Assembly: GCA_910574995.1 (NCBI GenBank)
Contig: CAJTCS010000002.1
Location: forward strand, 248,001 to 312,000
Direction of reading: 5' to 3'
Origin: Oscillospiraceae bacterium
GTDB taxonomy: Bacteria > Bacillota > Clostridia > Oscillospirales > Acutalibacteraceae
Length of the DNA: 64,000 nucleotides
In this document: piece after piece, positions 53,802 to 62,184 of the stretch
Position numbering within the stretch: the stretch's first letter is position 1
Layout of the letters: each line of letters starts with the position of its first letter
The notes under the pieces: model-generated
What the model was told of the DNA's origin: nothing
The model's input: only the letters and a program-made list of their open reading frames with translations
Database searches by the model: none
Program-made: the position numbers and the translations under genes

Positions 53802-55268
53802 TCAGCCGGCCAGCTTGCGGGTAAGCCTCTCTGAAAACTCGATTAACGCGGCGTCTTTAAGCAGCCCCGCCAAGGACGCCGCGTTGTTTTCTTTATAAAG
53901 CGCCTGGGGCGCCTGGGGAAGCCAATACGCGTCCAGCTCTTCCAAAACCTGGTCCAGGCTGGTCTTCCCGCCTAAAAAGTCTTGCAGCAGTTCCGTCAGC
54001 ATACCTTCGTACGCCTCGTTTCCCGGGCACATGGCCGGACGGCTGGCATACTGGTACTCCCCTGCCTTGGCAATCATCCTGGCCTCCCCCCTCCGGGGCC
54101 CCTCTAACAAGGAAGGCTCCATGTTCAGGCCCTCCGAGTGTATGGGCAACGAACCGGTTACGGCGGCCAGGTGGGTATTGTTGTCCGCGTTGGAAAGATA
54201 GGTAAGGAAATGCAGCGCGTCCTCCTTATGGGCGCTTTGGCTGCTGACGCCCCAACCCCAGAAGTCCGCCTCAAACACAGCCGTACCTCCATTCCCCTTT
54301 ACAAAGCCTTCCACCCCCAGCGCGCCGGGCGGCAAAGCGGCGTCCAGTTCCCCGGTAAAGCTGCTGTCCGCCAACAGTATGCCCGCCTTCCCAGAAAGGA
54401 ACGCCTCCACCGCCTGTTCTTGCGTCCAATTTTCACAGCCGGGCAGGCAGGCTTCCTGGAAAAAGTCCCGCAGCTGTTCCAGTGCCATGCGGCCCCCTTC
54501 CCGGCTGAACAGGGTGCCCGGCTTCCCACCAGCCGTAAAGTAGGCGGCGGCTGGGTCGATCATGGACCCATGTCCCGCAATGCTCCACAGCATGGCGTCA
54601 AAACAGGCCGCTAGGCTGTCTTCGCCAGCCAGCACCATGGCGGCTTGCTCTTTGCCCAGGCGTTCCTGGGCCGTAAGGATCTGCCCCCAGCTGCGGCACC
54701 AGGCCTTTTCCTCATCCCACTGCTTATCCTCGTTATAGGCGTCGAACCAGTCCTGCCGGTAAAACAGTACCTGCTGGGTAAAGTCGGCCGGCATAAGGTA
54801 AGCGTGCTTCTTGCCCATAGAGGCCAACGCCTGCCGGGCGGCATGGGTCAAGGTGCTTTCTTCCCGCCAAGATGGCAGGTAGGCCCGGAAGTCCCACAAA
54901 AAGCCCTCGGCCACATAGGCGGGCTGCTTTTCCTTCGTCACCTGCACTAGGTCTGCCTGGCCGGTACGCAGCAGTTCCTCCGCCTGCCCCTGGGTAGCGC
55001 AGGCTGTATAAACGACTTGCGTGTTGGGAAAATCCGCCTGATATTTTGCCGCGATCTCTTCCAGCGCCCCCTGGTATGCCGCCCCCAGGTCTGTGCCGGC
55101 AATGACAAGCTTTGCCTCTTCGCCAGAGTTCCGCAGGGGGTACAGGTTTTCTTCCGGGGCCAGCACCGTATCCTCTGGCCGCCCCCCGCAGCCTGCCAGC
55201 GCCCCCAAGGCCAGCGCCGCGCCCAACAGCAACGCCAGCACACGTATTCCATTCCGCTTATATCCCAT
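53802..55268 (-). CDS. Extracellular solute-binding lipoprotein (orphan ABC binding protein)
   Basis: From ATG 55268 the protein has 488 residues. The lipobox LAGC (Cys27) follows a hydrophobic signal, so it is attached outside. The mature part is a type-2 periplasmic-binding fold with features like IAAKYQADFPNTQVVY and FLSGKAGILLADSSFTGEL, matching sugar or oligosaccharide binding proteins. There is no permease or ATPase gene nearby. It heads the unit with thyX and tmk, 41 bases upstream of thyX, under a strong promoter. The ligand is unknown. Confidence 0.87.
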   Translation of the reverse strand: MGYKRNGIRVLALLLGAALALGALAGCGGRPEDTVLAPEENLYPLRNSGEEAKLVIAGTDLGAAYQGALEEIAAKYQADFPNTQVVYTACATQGQAEELLRTGQADLVQVTKEKQPAYVAEGFLWDFRAYLPSWREESTLTHAARQALASMGKKHAYLMPADFTQQVLFYRQDWFDAYNEDKQWDEEKAWCRSWGQILTAQERLGKEQAAMVLAGEDSLAACFDAMLWSIAGHGSMIDPAAAYFTAGGKPGTLFSREGGRMALEQLRDFFQEACLPGCENWTQEQAVEAFLSGKAGILLADSSFTGELDAALPPGALGVEGFVKGNGGTAVFEADFWGWGVSSQSAHKEDALHFLTYLSNADNNTHLAAVTGSLPIHSEGLNMEPSLLEGPRRGEARMIAKAGEYQYASRPAMCPGNEAYEGMLTELLQDFLGGKTSLDQVLEELDAYWLPQAPQALYKENNAASLAGLLKDAALIEFSERLTRKLAG

Positions 55269-55328
55269 AATATGATACCATCCTTGCTGGTCCCAAAACT
55301 CGGACGTACAGCGCCCAGTCCTTTCTTT

Positions 55329-55357
55329 ATTATATCTGTATATGCCAAAAAATACAA
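55329..55357 (-). promoter_or_regulatory. Sigma-A type promoter for the solute-binding protein unit
   Basis: Minus strand TTGTAT (55357-55352) and perfect TATAAT (55334-55329), 17 bases apart. It probably also drives thyX through the U32 gene. Confidence 0.68.
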
Positions 55358-55378
55358 GCCCCGGTATCCCGCACAAGG

Positions 55379-55415
55379 AAAAAAGCCCTGGGATACAAGG
55401 TCCCGCCAGGGCTTT
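55379..55415 (-). terminator. Rho-independent terminator after the nitroreductase gene
   Basis: AAAGCCCTGG (55382-55391) pairs with CCAGGGCTTT (55406-55415); on the minus strand TTTTTT follows. It separates the nitroreductase from the solute-binding unit just upstream of its promoter. Confidence 0.75.
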
Positions 55416-55450
55416 CCCGCTTCATTTTCCTCTTTTCTTACAGTTTTCTT

Positions 55451-55975
55451 TCAAATCTTCACAATGTAGCCCGCTTTCCGGGGCTTCGCCTCTGGCAGGG
55501 GCCCATCCCCATAGCCAATAGCCACAGAACCTACCCCTTCCAGGTAGCTGGGCAAGCCCCATTTTTCCAGCAGCGCCTTGCCCTCTGGCAAGCGGAACAT
55601 CTCCCGTTCCCCATGTATCCAACAGGTGGAAACACCTAGGGCATGGGCGGCCTGCATCAGGGCATGCAGCGTGCAAGCCCCGTCTTCTACCCATGTGTTG
55701 GATTCCCGTGGGTCGGCCAACACCAGCAAGATGTGCGGCGCACCGTAGTAAGGATCCCCCGCGCCGCCCCGGGCCTGGCAATTAAGGGCCTGCACGGCTT
55801 TCCGTTCTTCCCCGTCCTGCACCGCCACAATTACGGGGGTCTGGCGGTTCATGCCAGAGGGGGCGTACGTGCCAGCCTCCAAAATGGCATCCAGCTTTTC
55901 GGGCTCTACCGGTGTGGGCAGGTATTTCCGCACGCTGCGACGGGTTTTTAACAGGGTAAGCATCTGATTTTCCAT
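55451..55975 (-). CDS. Nitroreductase-family protein
   Basis: This 174-residue FMN-dependent oxidoreductase has the phosphate/FMN motif KTRRSVRKYLPTPV at the N-terminus and SGMNRQTPVIV, plus the C-terminal VAIGYGDGPLPEAKPRK. Length fits the small nitroreductase group. It may reduce quinones or nitro compounds with NAD(P)H. ATG 55975 has a GAGGG-type site; the open frame to 56017 adds 14 residues. It is a single-gene unit, with terminator downstream. Confidence 0.88.
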   Translation of the reverse strand: MENQMLTLLKTRRSVRKYLPTPVEPEKLDAILEAGTYAPSGMNRQTPVIVAVQDGEERKAVQALNCQARGGAGDPYYGAPHILLVLADPRESNTWVEDGACTLHALMQAAHALGVSTCWIHGEREMFRLPEGKALLEKWGLPSYLEGVGSVAIGYGDGPLPEAKPRKAGYIVKI

Positions 55976-56114
55976 AGGTTTTCCCTCTCTTCCAATGATA
56001 TTCAGTACAACAGGCATCTACGCGGCCGCCGAATCTGTCTGTGTTTCAGTAAGGCCCCAAGCCGCCCGCAAAACGCGCCCCACAGGGCCGCGTCCACCCC
56101 AGCGCAGCTGGGGG

Positions 56115-56133
56115 CGCGGGGCTTTGCCCCGCG
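56115..56133. terminator. GC hairpin after the transglutaminase-like gene
   Basis: CGCGGGGC (56115-56122), TTT loop, GCCCCGCG (56126-56133), with no T-run on the minus strand. More GC inverted pieces fill the 177-base gap 55976-56152; no gene is seen there. Confidence 0.35.
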
Positions 56134-56152
56134 TTTGCGGGCGGCCTGCCCT

Positions 56153-58804
56153 TCACCCTGCGGCAGCCAACAGGCGAAGCAGCAACTGAACCGACCCCAC
56201 ATTATAGCCTGCGTTGGCATACAGCCCATGCCCTGCCGAATCTGCCAGCAACACCAAAGGCAAACGGTCCGGGTCTACAAACAGCTGCCGTGCCAGCCCC
56301 GGCAATTCGCTGAAATCCCCCTGCCAGCATCTGGCCCAGGGCAACTCCGGCACTGTAAAACCCAGCCTTTCCGTTACCAAGTACAGGGCGCACTTCCCTC
56401 TTTCTGCCGCAAGCTCCCGAGCCGCGTCCCGCAGCTCGAGCAGAAGATGCTCTGTAGGCTCCCGGCCAGGCTCTAACCAACAAAACAGGCTGTAAGGGGC
56501 ATCCTGTAAAAGCCCCTCCACCGGGTGCCCATGGCCTTCCGGGTTAGACAGGGAAAAAGCAGGCAAGGGCAGCGCCTGCAAAAGCTGCTGGGGGCTGGCT
56601 TCCGGGAACTTCACGCGTATCTCTTTGCGCTGGCCTGGTTCCAAGGTAAAGTCTTGCCTTTGGGCCAACTGATCCCCGCTGGGCAGGCGCAGGCAGGTAA
56701 GCAGCCGGTAATCACCCGGTGGCAAAGCTGTCTCCCCAGCCCCTACATGCAAGACCCGCCACCCTTCCGGACCCAAGCGGGACAACGAATAGGCCCCGCC
56801 TGCAGCGTCTTCCCAGGGGATTTCCAGGGCCAAGACCGCGCTCTGGCTTTCCAGGGATACAAAGCGCCCTTCTTGCCAGTATTCCGGGCTTCCGTCCAAG
56901 GGGGAAAGCCGGGCGGGTATGCCCAATACGCGGCATATGGCGCAGAACAAAGCCCCTTGACCCGGTTTTCCAACCGCACCTACAGACAAGGCTGACAATG
57001 GGCTTTGAGGCAGCAAACCATATCCCTTCTGGGGGGCGGCCCGCCCGCATACCCACTGCCATATCCGGTAGGGAGCCTCCCGATAATAGGCCGTTCTCTG
57101 GGGATCAAAAGAAATCGCCCCCCTCCAAGGCCGCAAAGGCTCTAGGCCAACACGGGGTGACAACAGCGCGGAAAGGAACACATCCTCTGGAAAAACTTTT
57201 TCCCATTGCAGGGCTTTGGCACAGTCCGCTATGGCCTCTGGGTCAACGCCGTCAGCCCGGTCCTTCCCTGAAAGGGTATCCAACACATGCTGGACAAGCC
57301 GCTCCGCTTCTTCTATAGCAGCGCCGCATAGCCAGGCTTTTCCTGCCTGCGGCATTTCCAGCCCCATTTCCTGGGCAGGACGGCGGGCATACGCGTCCCA
57401 TCTGTCCAGCACAGTCAACACTTGCCCGGGCAGGGCGGATTTCTCCTTTTTTACCGATCCCCTGCGCCGGGCCTGCTTTTCTTCCCGAAAAGCGGCAGCT
57501 TCCTCCAGCATGGCCTTACAGGCGGCTTTCTGCGCAGGGGCTAACGGTATTGGGAATACCTCTGACGCTTTGGGCGAATCGAACCGGAAAAAGGCCGTCC
57601 TGGCTTCAGGCGCGGCCAGTGTCAAAACGGCTTCCCCTTTGGCCCGGGTATCTACCAGGGTTTCTGCCAAAAGCCCCCCTTTTTGGGCTGCAATCCACAA
57701 ACTGCCCAACCCCACGGTCAAAATGGCTTGGCCATTTTTATCGGCCACCCGTTGGGCAATAGGCTGGAACGCCCCCATGTTCAGTACGGAAAAGGTGATG
57801 GAAGCGCCAGGGAGCGGCCGACCGGCCTTGTCCGTGGCCGTGACGGACAAGGGACGCACCGGGGCATACCGGGAGATGACGCTTTCGTAAGCCACCCCTT
57901 CCCGTACGTCCAGATCCATGGGGCCAACACCGGGAAAAAGAAGGGAGGTTATCTTTTGGGAGGGAAGCCCGCCTTGTTCGCGGGCTTCCGGTGCTTTGGG
58001 GGCGCTGCCCGCAAGGCCCTCCGCAAAGGGGCAAGGACCACTTGAACTTTTTCCTCCGCTTTCCACTGGCCTTGGAAGCAAATCGCCTACAAAAGCCCGG
58101 GTGTGTATCAGCATGGCCCGGGCCGCAGCCCCGGTGAACCAGCCGCGGTCCAGATCCGGCTCTGGCTCGCAGGCCCCCAGGTACCGCCAGCTTCCCCCGT
58201 CCCAGGCTTCCACCCAGGCGTGGTTGTCATCACAATGGCTCCACCAAGGGGCGTACACCTGCCGGGCCGGGATGCCCACGCTGCGCAAGGCTGTAACTGT
58301 AAAGGTGGATTCCTCACCACAGCGGCCCCAGCCCCGGCGGTATACATCCAAGGGTGAAGAGGTGCGGTCATCGGTAGAACGGTATGTGACCTGCCCGGCA
58401 CACCAGCGGTTTACCTCCAGGATAGCTTCCGACAAGCCCAATCCCTTTACAAGCGGCGCCAATTCCCGGTAAAACAAGGGGCGGCTTTCCCCTTCCAACT
58501 CCTCCGTGTTGATGCGGGGGTACAGCACATCCTTTAAGAACATGTGCAAAGGCAATGCGCCACACCAGGGGAATTCCTCCCGCACCCGCAGGGCGTGGCA
58601 GACAAGCCCTGCAAAAAGGGCGGGCGGGTACTCCCCCAGGTCCGATATTGGCAGCGTGCCCAGCACATACATAAGATAAGGGCCCGCCTCCCCAGCGGCG
58701 GCCAATTCCCGCTCCCATCCTTCCGCCTGGCAACCCAAGTACCTTTTCCGGGCCTGCCAGGCATCTTGGACGCACCTAGCGAATGATACAGGAAGGGCCG
58801 TCAT
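56153..58804 (-). CDS. Large transglutaminase-like protein with Ig-like insert and C-terminal thioredoxin-like region
   Basis: This 883-residue protein carries a transglutaminase-type cysteine-protease fold: Cys162 in GRCGEESTF, His195 in NHAWVEAW and acidic residues near 201-213. Near residue 330 a beta-sandwich segment (PLSVTATDKAGRPLPGASI) resembles carboxypeptidase regulatory or Ig-like domains. The last 90 residues look like a thioredoxin fold without CXXC (ALYLVTERLGFTVPEL to GYNVGSVQLLLRLL). There is no signal peptide, so it may be cytosolic. It overlaps the fucosidase gene by 4 bases. Function is not known; proteolysis or cross-linking of a peptide substrate is inferred from the triad. 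Confidence 0.8.
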   Translation of the reverse strand: MTALPVSFARCVQDAWQARKRYLGCQAEGWERELAAAGEAGPYLMYVLGTLPISDLGEYPPALFAGLVCHALRVREEFPWCGALPLHMFLKDVLYPRINTEELEGESRPLFYRELAPLVKGLGLSEAILEVNRWCAGQVTYRSTDDRTSSPLDVYRRGWGRCGEESTFTVTALRSVGIPARQVYAPWWSHCDDNHAWVEAWDGGSWRYLGACEPEPDLDRGWFTGAAARAMLIHTRAFVGDLLPRPVESGGKSSSGPCPFAEGLAGSAPKAPEAREQGGLPSQKITSLLFPGVGPMDLDVREGVAYESVISRYAPVRPLSVTATDKAGRPLPGASITFSVLNMGAFQPIAQRVADKNGQAILTVGLGSLWIAAQKGGLLAETLVDTRAKGEAVLTLAAPEARTAFFRFDSPKASEVFPIPLAPAQKAACKAMLEEAAAFREEKQARRRGSVKKEKSALPGQVLTVLDRWDAYARRPAQEMGLEMPQAGKAWLCGAAIEEAERLVQHVLDTLSGKDRADGVDPEAIADCAKALQWEKVFPEDVFLSALLSPRVGLEPLRPWRGAISFDPQRTAYYREAPYRIWQWVCGRAAPQKGYGLLPQSPLSALSVGAVGKPGQGALFCAICRVLGIPARLSPLDGSPEYWQEGRFVSLESQSAVLALEIPWEDAAGGAYSLSRLGPEGWRVLHVGAGETALPPGDYRLLTCLRLPSGDQLAQRQDFTLEPGQRKEIRVKFPEASPQQLLQALPLPAFSLSNPEGHGHPVEGLLQDAPYSLFCWLEPGREPTEHLLLELRDAARELAAERGKCALYLVTERLGFTVPELPWARCWQGDFSELPGLARQLFVDPDRLPLVLLADSAGHGLYANAGYNVGSVQLLLRLLAAAG

Positions 58805-60117
58805 TTCAGCTGCACCTTCAAGACTGTATCCACCGGGTCGGGCAGGATAGGGTCGGGGCCCAGGTCGGCAAAGGCTATGTCCGCATAGTCGTTGCGTACC
58901 CAGCTTTGGGATAGGGGCACCTCTGCCCCGGTGGCCAGCATGCGCACGCAGTCGATCTCCCCGGGGGCGATGCCAGGCAGGGGCATGGGGCCGATGGTAT
59001 TCTCAAACAGATGATAGTAAAGCACATTTCCTTTACGGGTGATACGCCCGCTGTCGGGTTTCCCTATGCCGGCTTTGCCGCAGCCATAAATGCTCTCGCT
59101 GTTCCGCCGCATCCATGCGCCGATGTCTGCCAGTACCTGCATAGACTGGGGCGGGATGTTGCCCTTTGCGTCGGGGCCCACGTTCAAAAGCAGGTTGCCC
59201 CCCTTGCTGACGCACTCCACCAGTTTCTTGATAAGCATAGAGGCGGGTTTAAAAAAGCGGTCGTCCTGGCAATATCCCCAGTTATTGTTCATGGTGACAC
59301 AGGCCTCCCACACCATATCCCGGCCGTTTTTGTCCTGGATGCCGTTGGGGGGGATAATCTGCTCGGGGCTGACGAAATCCCCGTGGAAAGGTTCGGGCTC
59401 CCCGGTCCACAAGGAGCCGAAGCCCTCGCCGCTGACTTCCAGGCGGTTGTCAATGATGATGCCCGGCTGCAGGGAACGCACCATATTTACCAGTTCCGTG
59501 GCCCGCCATTTTTCGCCGCGCATGACATTGTATTTGTCTTCATAGGAGAAGTCAAACCACATGATGTCCAGCTTGCCATAGTTACTGCACAGCTCCCGCA
59601 CCTGGTTGTGCATGTAGGTCAGATAGTTATCAAAATTGCGCCCGCCGTTCTGATAGTTTTCGTTAAAGCGCATGGGATGGTTCCGGTCGCCATAGTGGGG
59701 GTAATCGTCATGGTACCAGTCCAGCAAAGAGAAGTACAGGCCTACTTTCAAGCCCTCGGCCCGGCCCGCCTCTAAAAACTCCCGCACCAGGTCCCGGCCG
59801 CATTTGGTGTTGGTAGACTTGAAATCCGTATACTGGCTGTCAAACAAGCAGAAGCCGTCATGGTGTTTTGAGGTGAGCACCATATACCGCATCCCCGCTT
59901 CTTTAGCGGCCCGGGCCCACTGTTTGGGGTCGTAGTCTACCGGGTCGAACTCCTCAAAATAGCGCATGTAGTCCTCTTTCGGCATTTCCTCCACGCTGCG
60001 CACCCACTCCCCCCGGGCCGGGATGGCATACAGCCCCCAATGGATGAACATCCCAAAGCGGGCCTGGGTGTACCAGGCCATACGTTTTTCATACTCTGCG
60101 CGGTCAAATTTGTACAT
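58801..60117 (-). CDS. Alpha-L-fucosidase (GH29)
   Basis: The 438-residue protein has the GH29 marks: RFGMFIHWGLY and KHHDGFCLFDS (near residue 84), and the nucleophile Asp189 in DIMWFDFSYED. No signal peptide is present, so it acts on imported fucosylated oligosaccharides or cellular products, or exits by an unknown route. It removes terminal alpha-L-fucose. It follows the deacetylase gene by 40 bases and overlaps the transglutaminase-like gene by 4. AGGGAGG just before the ATG is strong. No other fucose genes are visible. Confidence 0.93.
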   Translation of the reverse strand: MYKFDRAEYEKRMAWYTQARFGMFIHWGLYAIPARGEWVRSVEEMPKEDYMRYFEEFDPVDYDPKQWARAAKEAGMRYMVLTSKHHDGFCLFDSQYTDFKSTNTKCGRDLVREFLEAGRAEGLKVGLYFSLLDWYHDDYPHYGDRNHPMRFNENYQNGGRNFDNYLTYMHNQVRELCSNYGKLDIMWFDFSYEDKYNVMRGEKWRATELVNMVRSLQPGIIIDNRLEVSGEGFGSLWTGEPEPFHGDFVSPEQIIPPNGIQDKNGRDMVWEACVTMNNNWGYCQDDRFFKPASMLIKKLVECVSKGGNLLLNVGPDAKGNIPPQSMQVLADIGAWMRRNSESIYGCGKAGIGKPDSGRITRKGNVLYYHLFENTIGPMPLPGIAPGEIDCVRMLATGAEVPLSQSWVRNDYADIAFADLGPDPILPDPVDTVLKVQLK

Positions 60118-60157
60118 AAAATTGCCTCCCTTTTTTATTCGGTAGAGATCCTACTGC

Positions 60158-61960
60158 TTAGTTCAATCCCAGAGCCACCGGCCCAGGCGGCTCTGGACTT
60201 TCCGGTATATCCAGGGTTTCCGGCCCCGTTGGGTGCGCTTCCAGGTAGTCCTCCGCCCGGATGAGCACGGCTGCCGCCTCTGCCCGCGAACACGCCCGCA
60301 CGGGCTGGAAGTTCCCCTTGCCGTCCCCCTGGAATAGCCCCAGGGCACTTAACTGGGCCACCGCCTGCCAGGCCCACTCCCCTATATCCCCGGCGTCCGC
60401 ATACTGGGAAAGCGCCGCGCCCTCCACAGCCGGCACGCCCTTGTACGCCATGTATTTATAAAAGGCCTGGCACAGCTCTTGGCGGGTTACCGCCCGTTCC
60501 GGCTGGAACGCCGTCCGGCTGACCCCGCTGACAATGCCCCGGCCATAGGCCCAGGACACCGCCCCGGTGTAATATTCCCCAGGGGGCACGTCGCCAAAGG
60601 GCATGCCGGCCATTTCTTCCTCTGTTACCCGCTCCCCCGCCATACGGTACAGGAAAGCCACCAGCTGCCCGCGGGTTACCTGGCCGTACGGTTCATAACA
60701 GCCATCGCCTACGCCATAGATGTACCCAGACGCGGCGGCCCGGTCCAGCCCCGTATAGAACCAGTCCTCCGGGAACACATCCCGGAACAAATTCCCCAGC
60801 CGGGAATAACATGCCTGCACACGGCTGCTGGTAAGGAAGCCCTCCCCAGTGGAATACGCTGCAATGACCGTACCTGGCTCTACCGGCACGGGCCCTGTAT
60901 AAAGCTGGTTTCCACCACTGTAGGTAGCGCCGCTGAGGCTGTAGGTAGTGGTGGTGCCAGGGGCAGTACCGCTAATGGTAACCATACCGTCCCGCACATC
61001 GATCCGCGGCGCGGGCGCCACAGGTTTCTCCACCTTGCGTTCCACGATACCGCTGCGGCTGCCATTCATATTAAAAGCTGCCACCGTCCGGATAGTACAA
61101 GGCGCGTCTACCAGGAAAGGGCCCGTATACCGTTTGCTCCCCTGATTGAGCTGGGAGCCGTCGGTAGAATACCAGATACCGGCCCCGGGCTGGGCCATGA
61201 TGGTTACCCGCAGCTGCCCCCCCTCTGCCTGGGTCGAGATGGAAGGGGCCTCCACAGGCCCTAAGTCCACCCCGTTGGGGGCGCTACTATAATAAGACTG
61301 CCCATTCTGCAATGCCCGGCCGCGGCGGCGGAACAGTTCGTGTACCGTAACAAATTCGTACCCCTGGGACAGCATCTCGTCGATGGCGGCAAGGGAACCG
61401 TCTACCGTGGTGGAATGGATATCGTGCACCAGGATGACAGCCCCGTCGTAGGCATCGGCCAATATGTTGTTCCGTACCGTCCAAGCGTCGCGGTATTTCC
61501 AGTCCAGGGGGTCTACAGACCAGAACAGCAGCGGCGCGCCCACCACCTGTGCCGTATAGCTGTTTATGCTCCCATAGGGCGGCCGCACCAGATAGCTTGT
61601 CCCCGCGCCGCAAGCCTGATCCAAAATGGCGTTGGTACCCTGGATCTGGCTGCGTATGCCATTGTAGGAGAGGGCGGTCAAATCTGGGTGGTTATAGCTA
61701 TGGTTGGCTATCTGGTGCCCCTCACGATAAGCCCGCTCTACCAGGCTGCCATACTGGGCGGCATTCTGCCCCAGCATGAAAAACGTGGCCTTTACGCCCC
61801 GGGCCCGCAGGCCATCCAACAGGCGGCCAGTGTAAGGGCCTGGGCCATCGTCAAAGGTAAGCGCCACCAGCTTCTTCCCTGCAGCGGCAGCCGGAGGGCC
61901 CGCCCATCCCGCACATAAAAGCACTGCCGCCGCCAAAACCGCACATAAAAACCGCCTCAC
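60158..61960 (-). CDS. Polysaccharide deacetylase with chitobiase-like and three SLH domains
   Basis: From GTG 61960 the product has 600 residues and a signal peptide to about AAAA (residue 27). NodB motifs are all present: TFDDGP (35-40), HSYNH (His87, His91 as metal ligands), RPPYGS, SVDPLDW and ILVHDIH. Next come chitobiase-C-like sandwich repeats (IWYSTDGSQL and a sister copy), then three SLH domains over about the last 190 residues. It would deacetylate a cell-wall or matrix polysaccharide while attached to the secondary wall polymer. The in-frame extension to 62017 has no signal-like logic, while the GTG follows a GGGGAAG site. Confidence 0.9.
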   Translation of the reverse strand: MRRFLCAVLAAAVLLCAGWAGPPAAAAGKKLVALTFDDGPGPYTGRLLDGLRARGVKATFFMLGQNAAQYGSLVERAYREGHQIANHSYNHPDLTALSYNGIRSQIQGTNAILDQACGAGTSYLVRPPYGSINSYTAQVVGAPLLFWSVDPLDWKYRDAWTVRNNILADAYDGAVILVHDIHSTTVDGSLAAIDEMLSQGYEFVTVHELFRRRGRALQNGQSYYSSAPNGVDLGPVEAPSISTQAEGGQLRVTIMAQPGAGIWYSTDGSQLNQGSKRYTGPFLVDAPCTIRTVAAFNMNGSRSGIVERKVEKPVAPAPRIDVRDGMVTISGTAPGTTTTYSLSGATYSGGNQLYTGPVPVEPGTVIAAYSTGEGFLTSSRVQACYSRLGNLFRDVFPEDWFYTGLDRAAASGYIYGVGDGCYEPYGQVTRGQLVAFLYRMAGERVTEEEMAGMPFGDVPPGEYYTGAVSWAYGRGIVSGVSRTAFQPERAVTRQELCQAFYKYMAYKGVPAVEGAALSQYADAGDIGEWAWQAVAQLSALGLFQGDGKGNFQPVRACSRAEAAAVLIRAEDYLEAHPTGPETLDIPESPEPPGPVALGLN

Positions 61961-61996
61961 CTTTATCCCACTTCCCCACTGCAAAATCTTGGGAAA

Positions 61997-62025
61997 AGTA
62001 TACCACTTCCCTCTCAAAAATGCAA
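61997..62025 (-). promoter_or_regulatory. Sigma-A type promoter for the deacetylase-fucosidase-transglutaminase unit
   Basis: Minus strand TTGCAT (62025-62020) and TATACT (62002-61997), 17 bases apart. Confidence 0.65.
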
Positions 62026-62156
62026 TGGCCCAGCTTTAGGCGTGTGGCCGAAATGAGTGCCTTTGGATGATTTCCCGTTCAAAATTCTGGCATTTCTCCG
62101 TTTTAAAAATAGGTATTTCCTATGAATAACGCCCTGGCAGCACCCAATTAGGAAAC

Positions 62157-62178
62157 GGGACGCCGCTGCCGGCGCCCC
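62157..62178 (-). terminator. Imperfect GC hairpin after mutS2
   Basis: GGGACGCCG (62157-62165) pairs with CGGCGCCCC (62170-62178), with one A-C mismatch. It lies just after the mutS2 stop. No T-run follows, so termination is uncertain. Confidence 0.35.
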
Positions 62179-62184
62179 GCCTGT

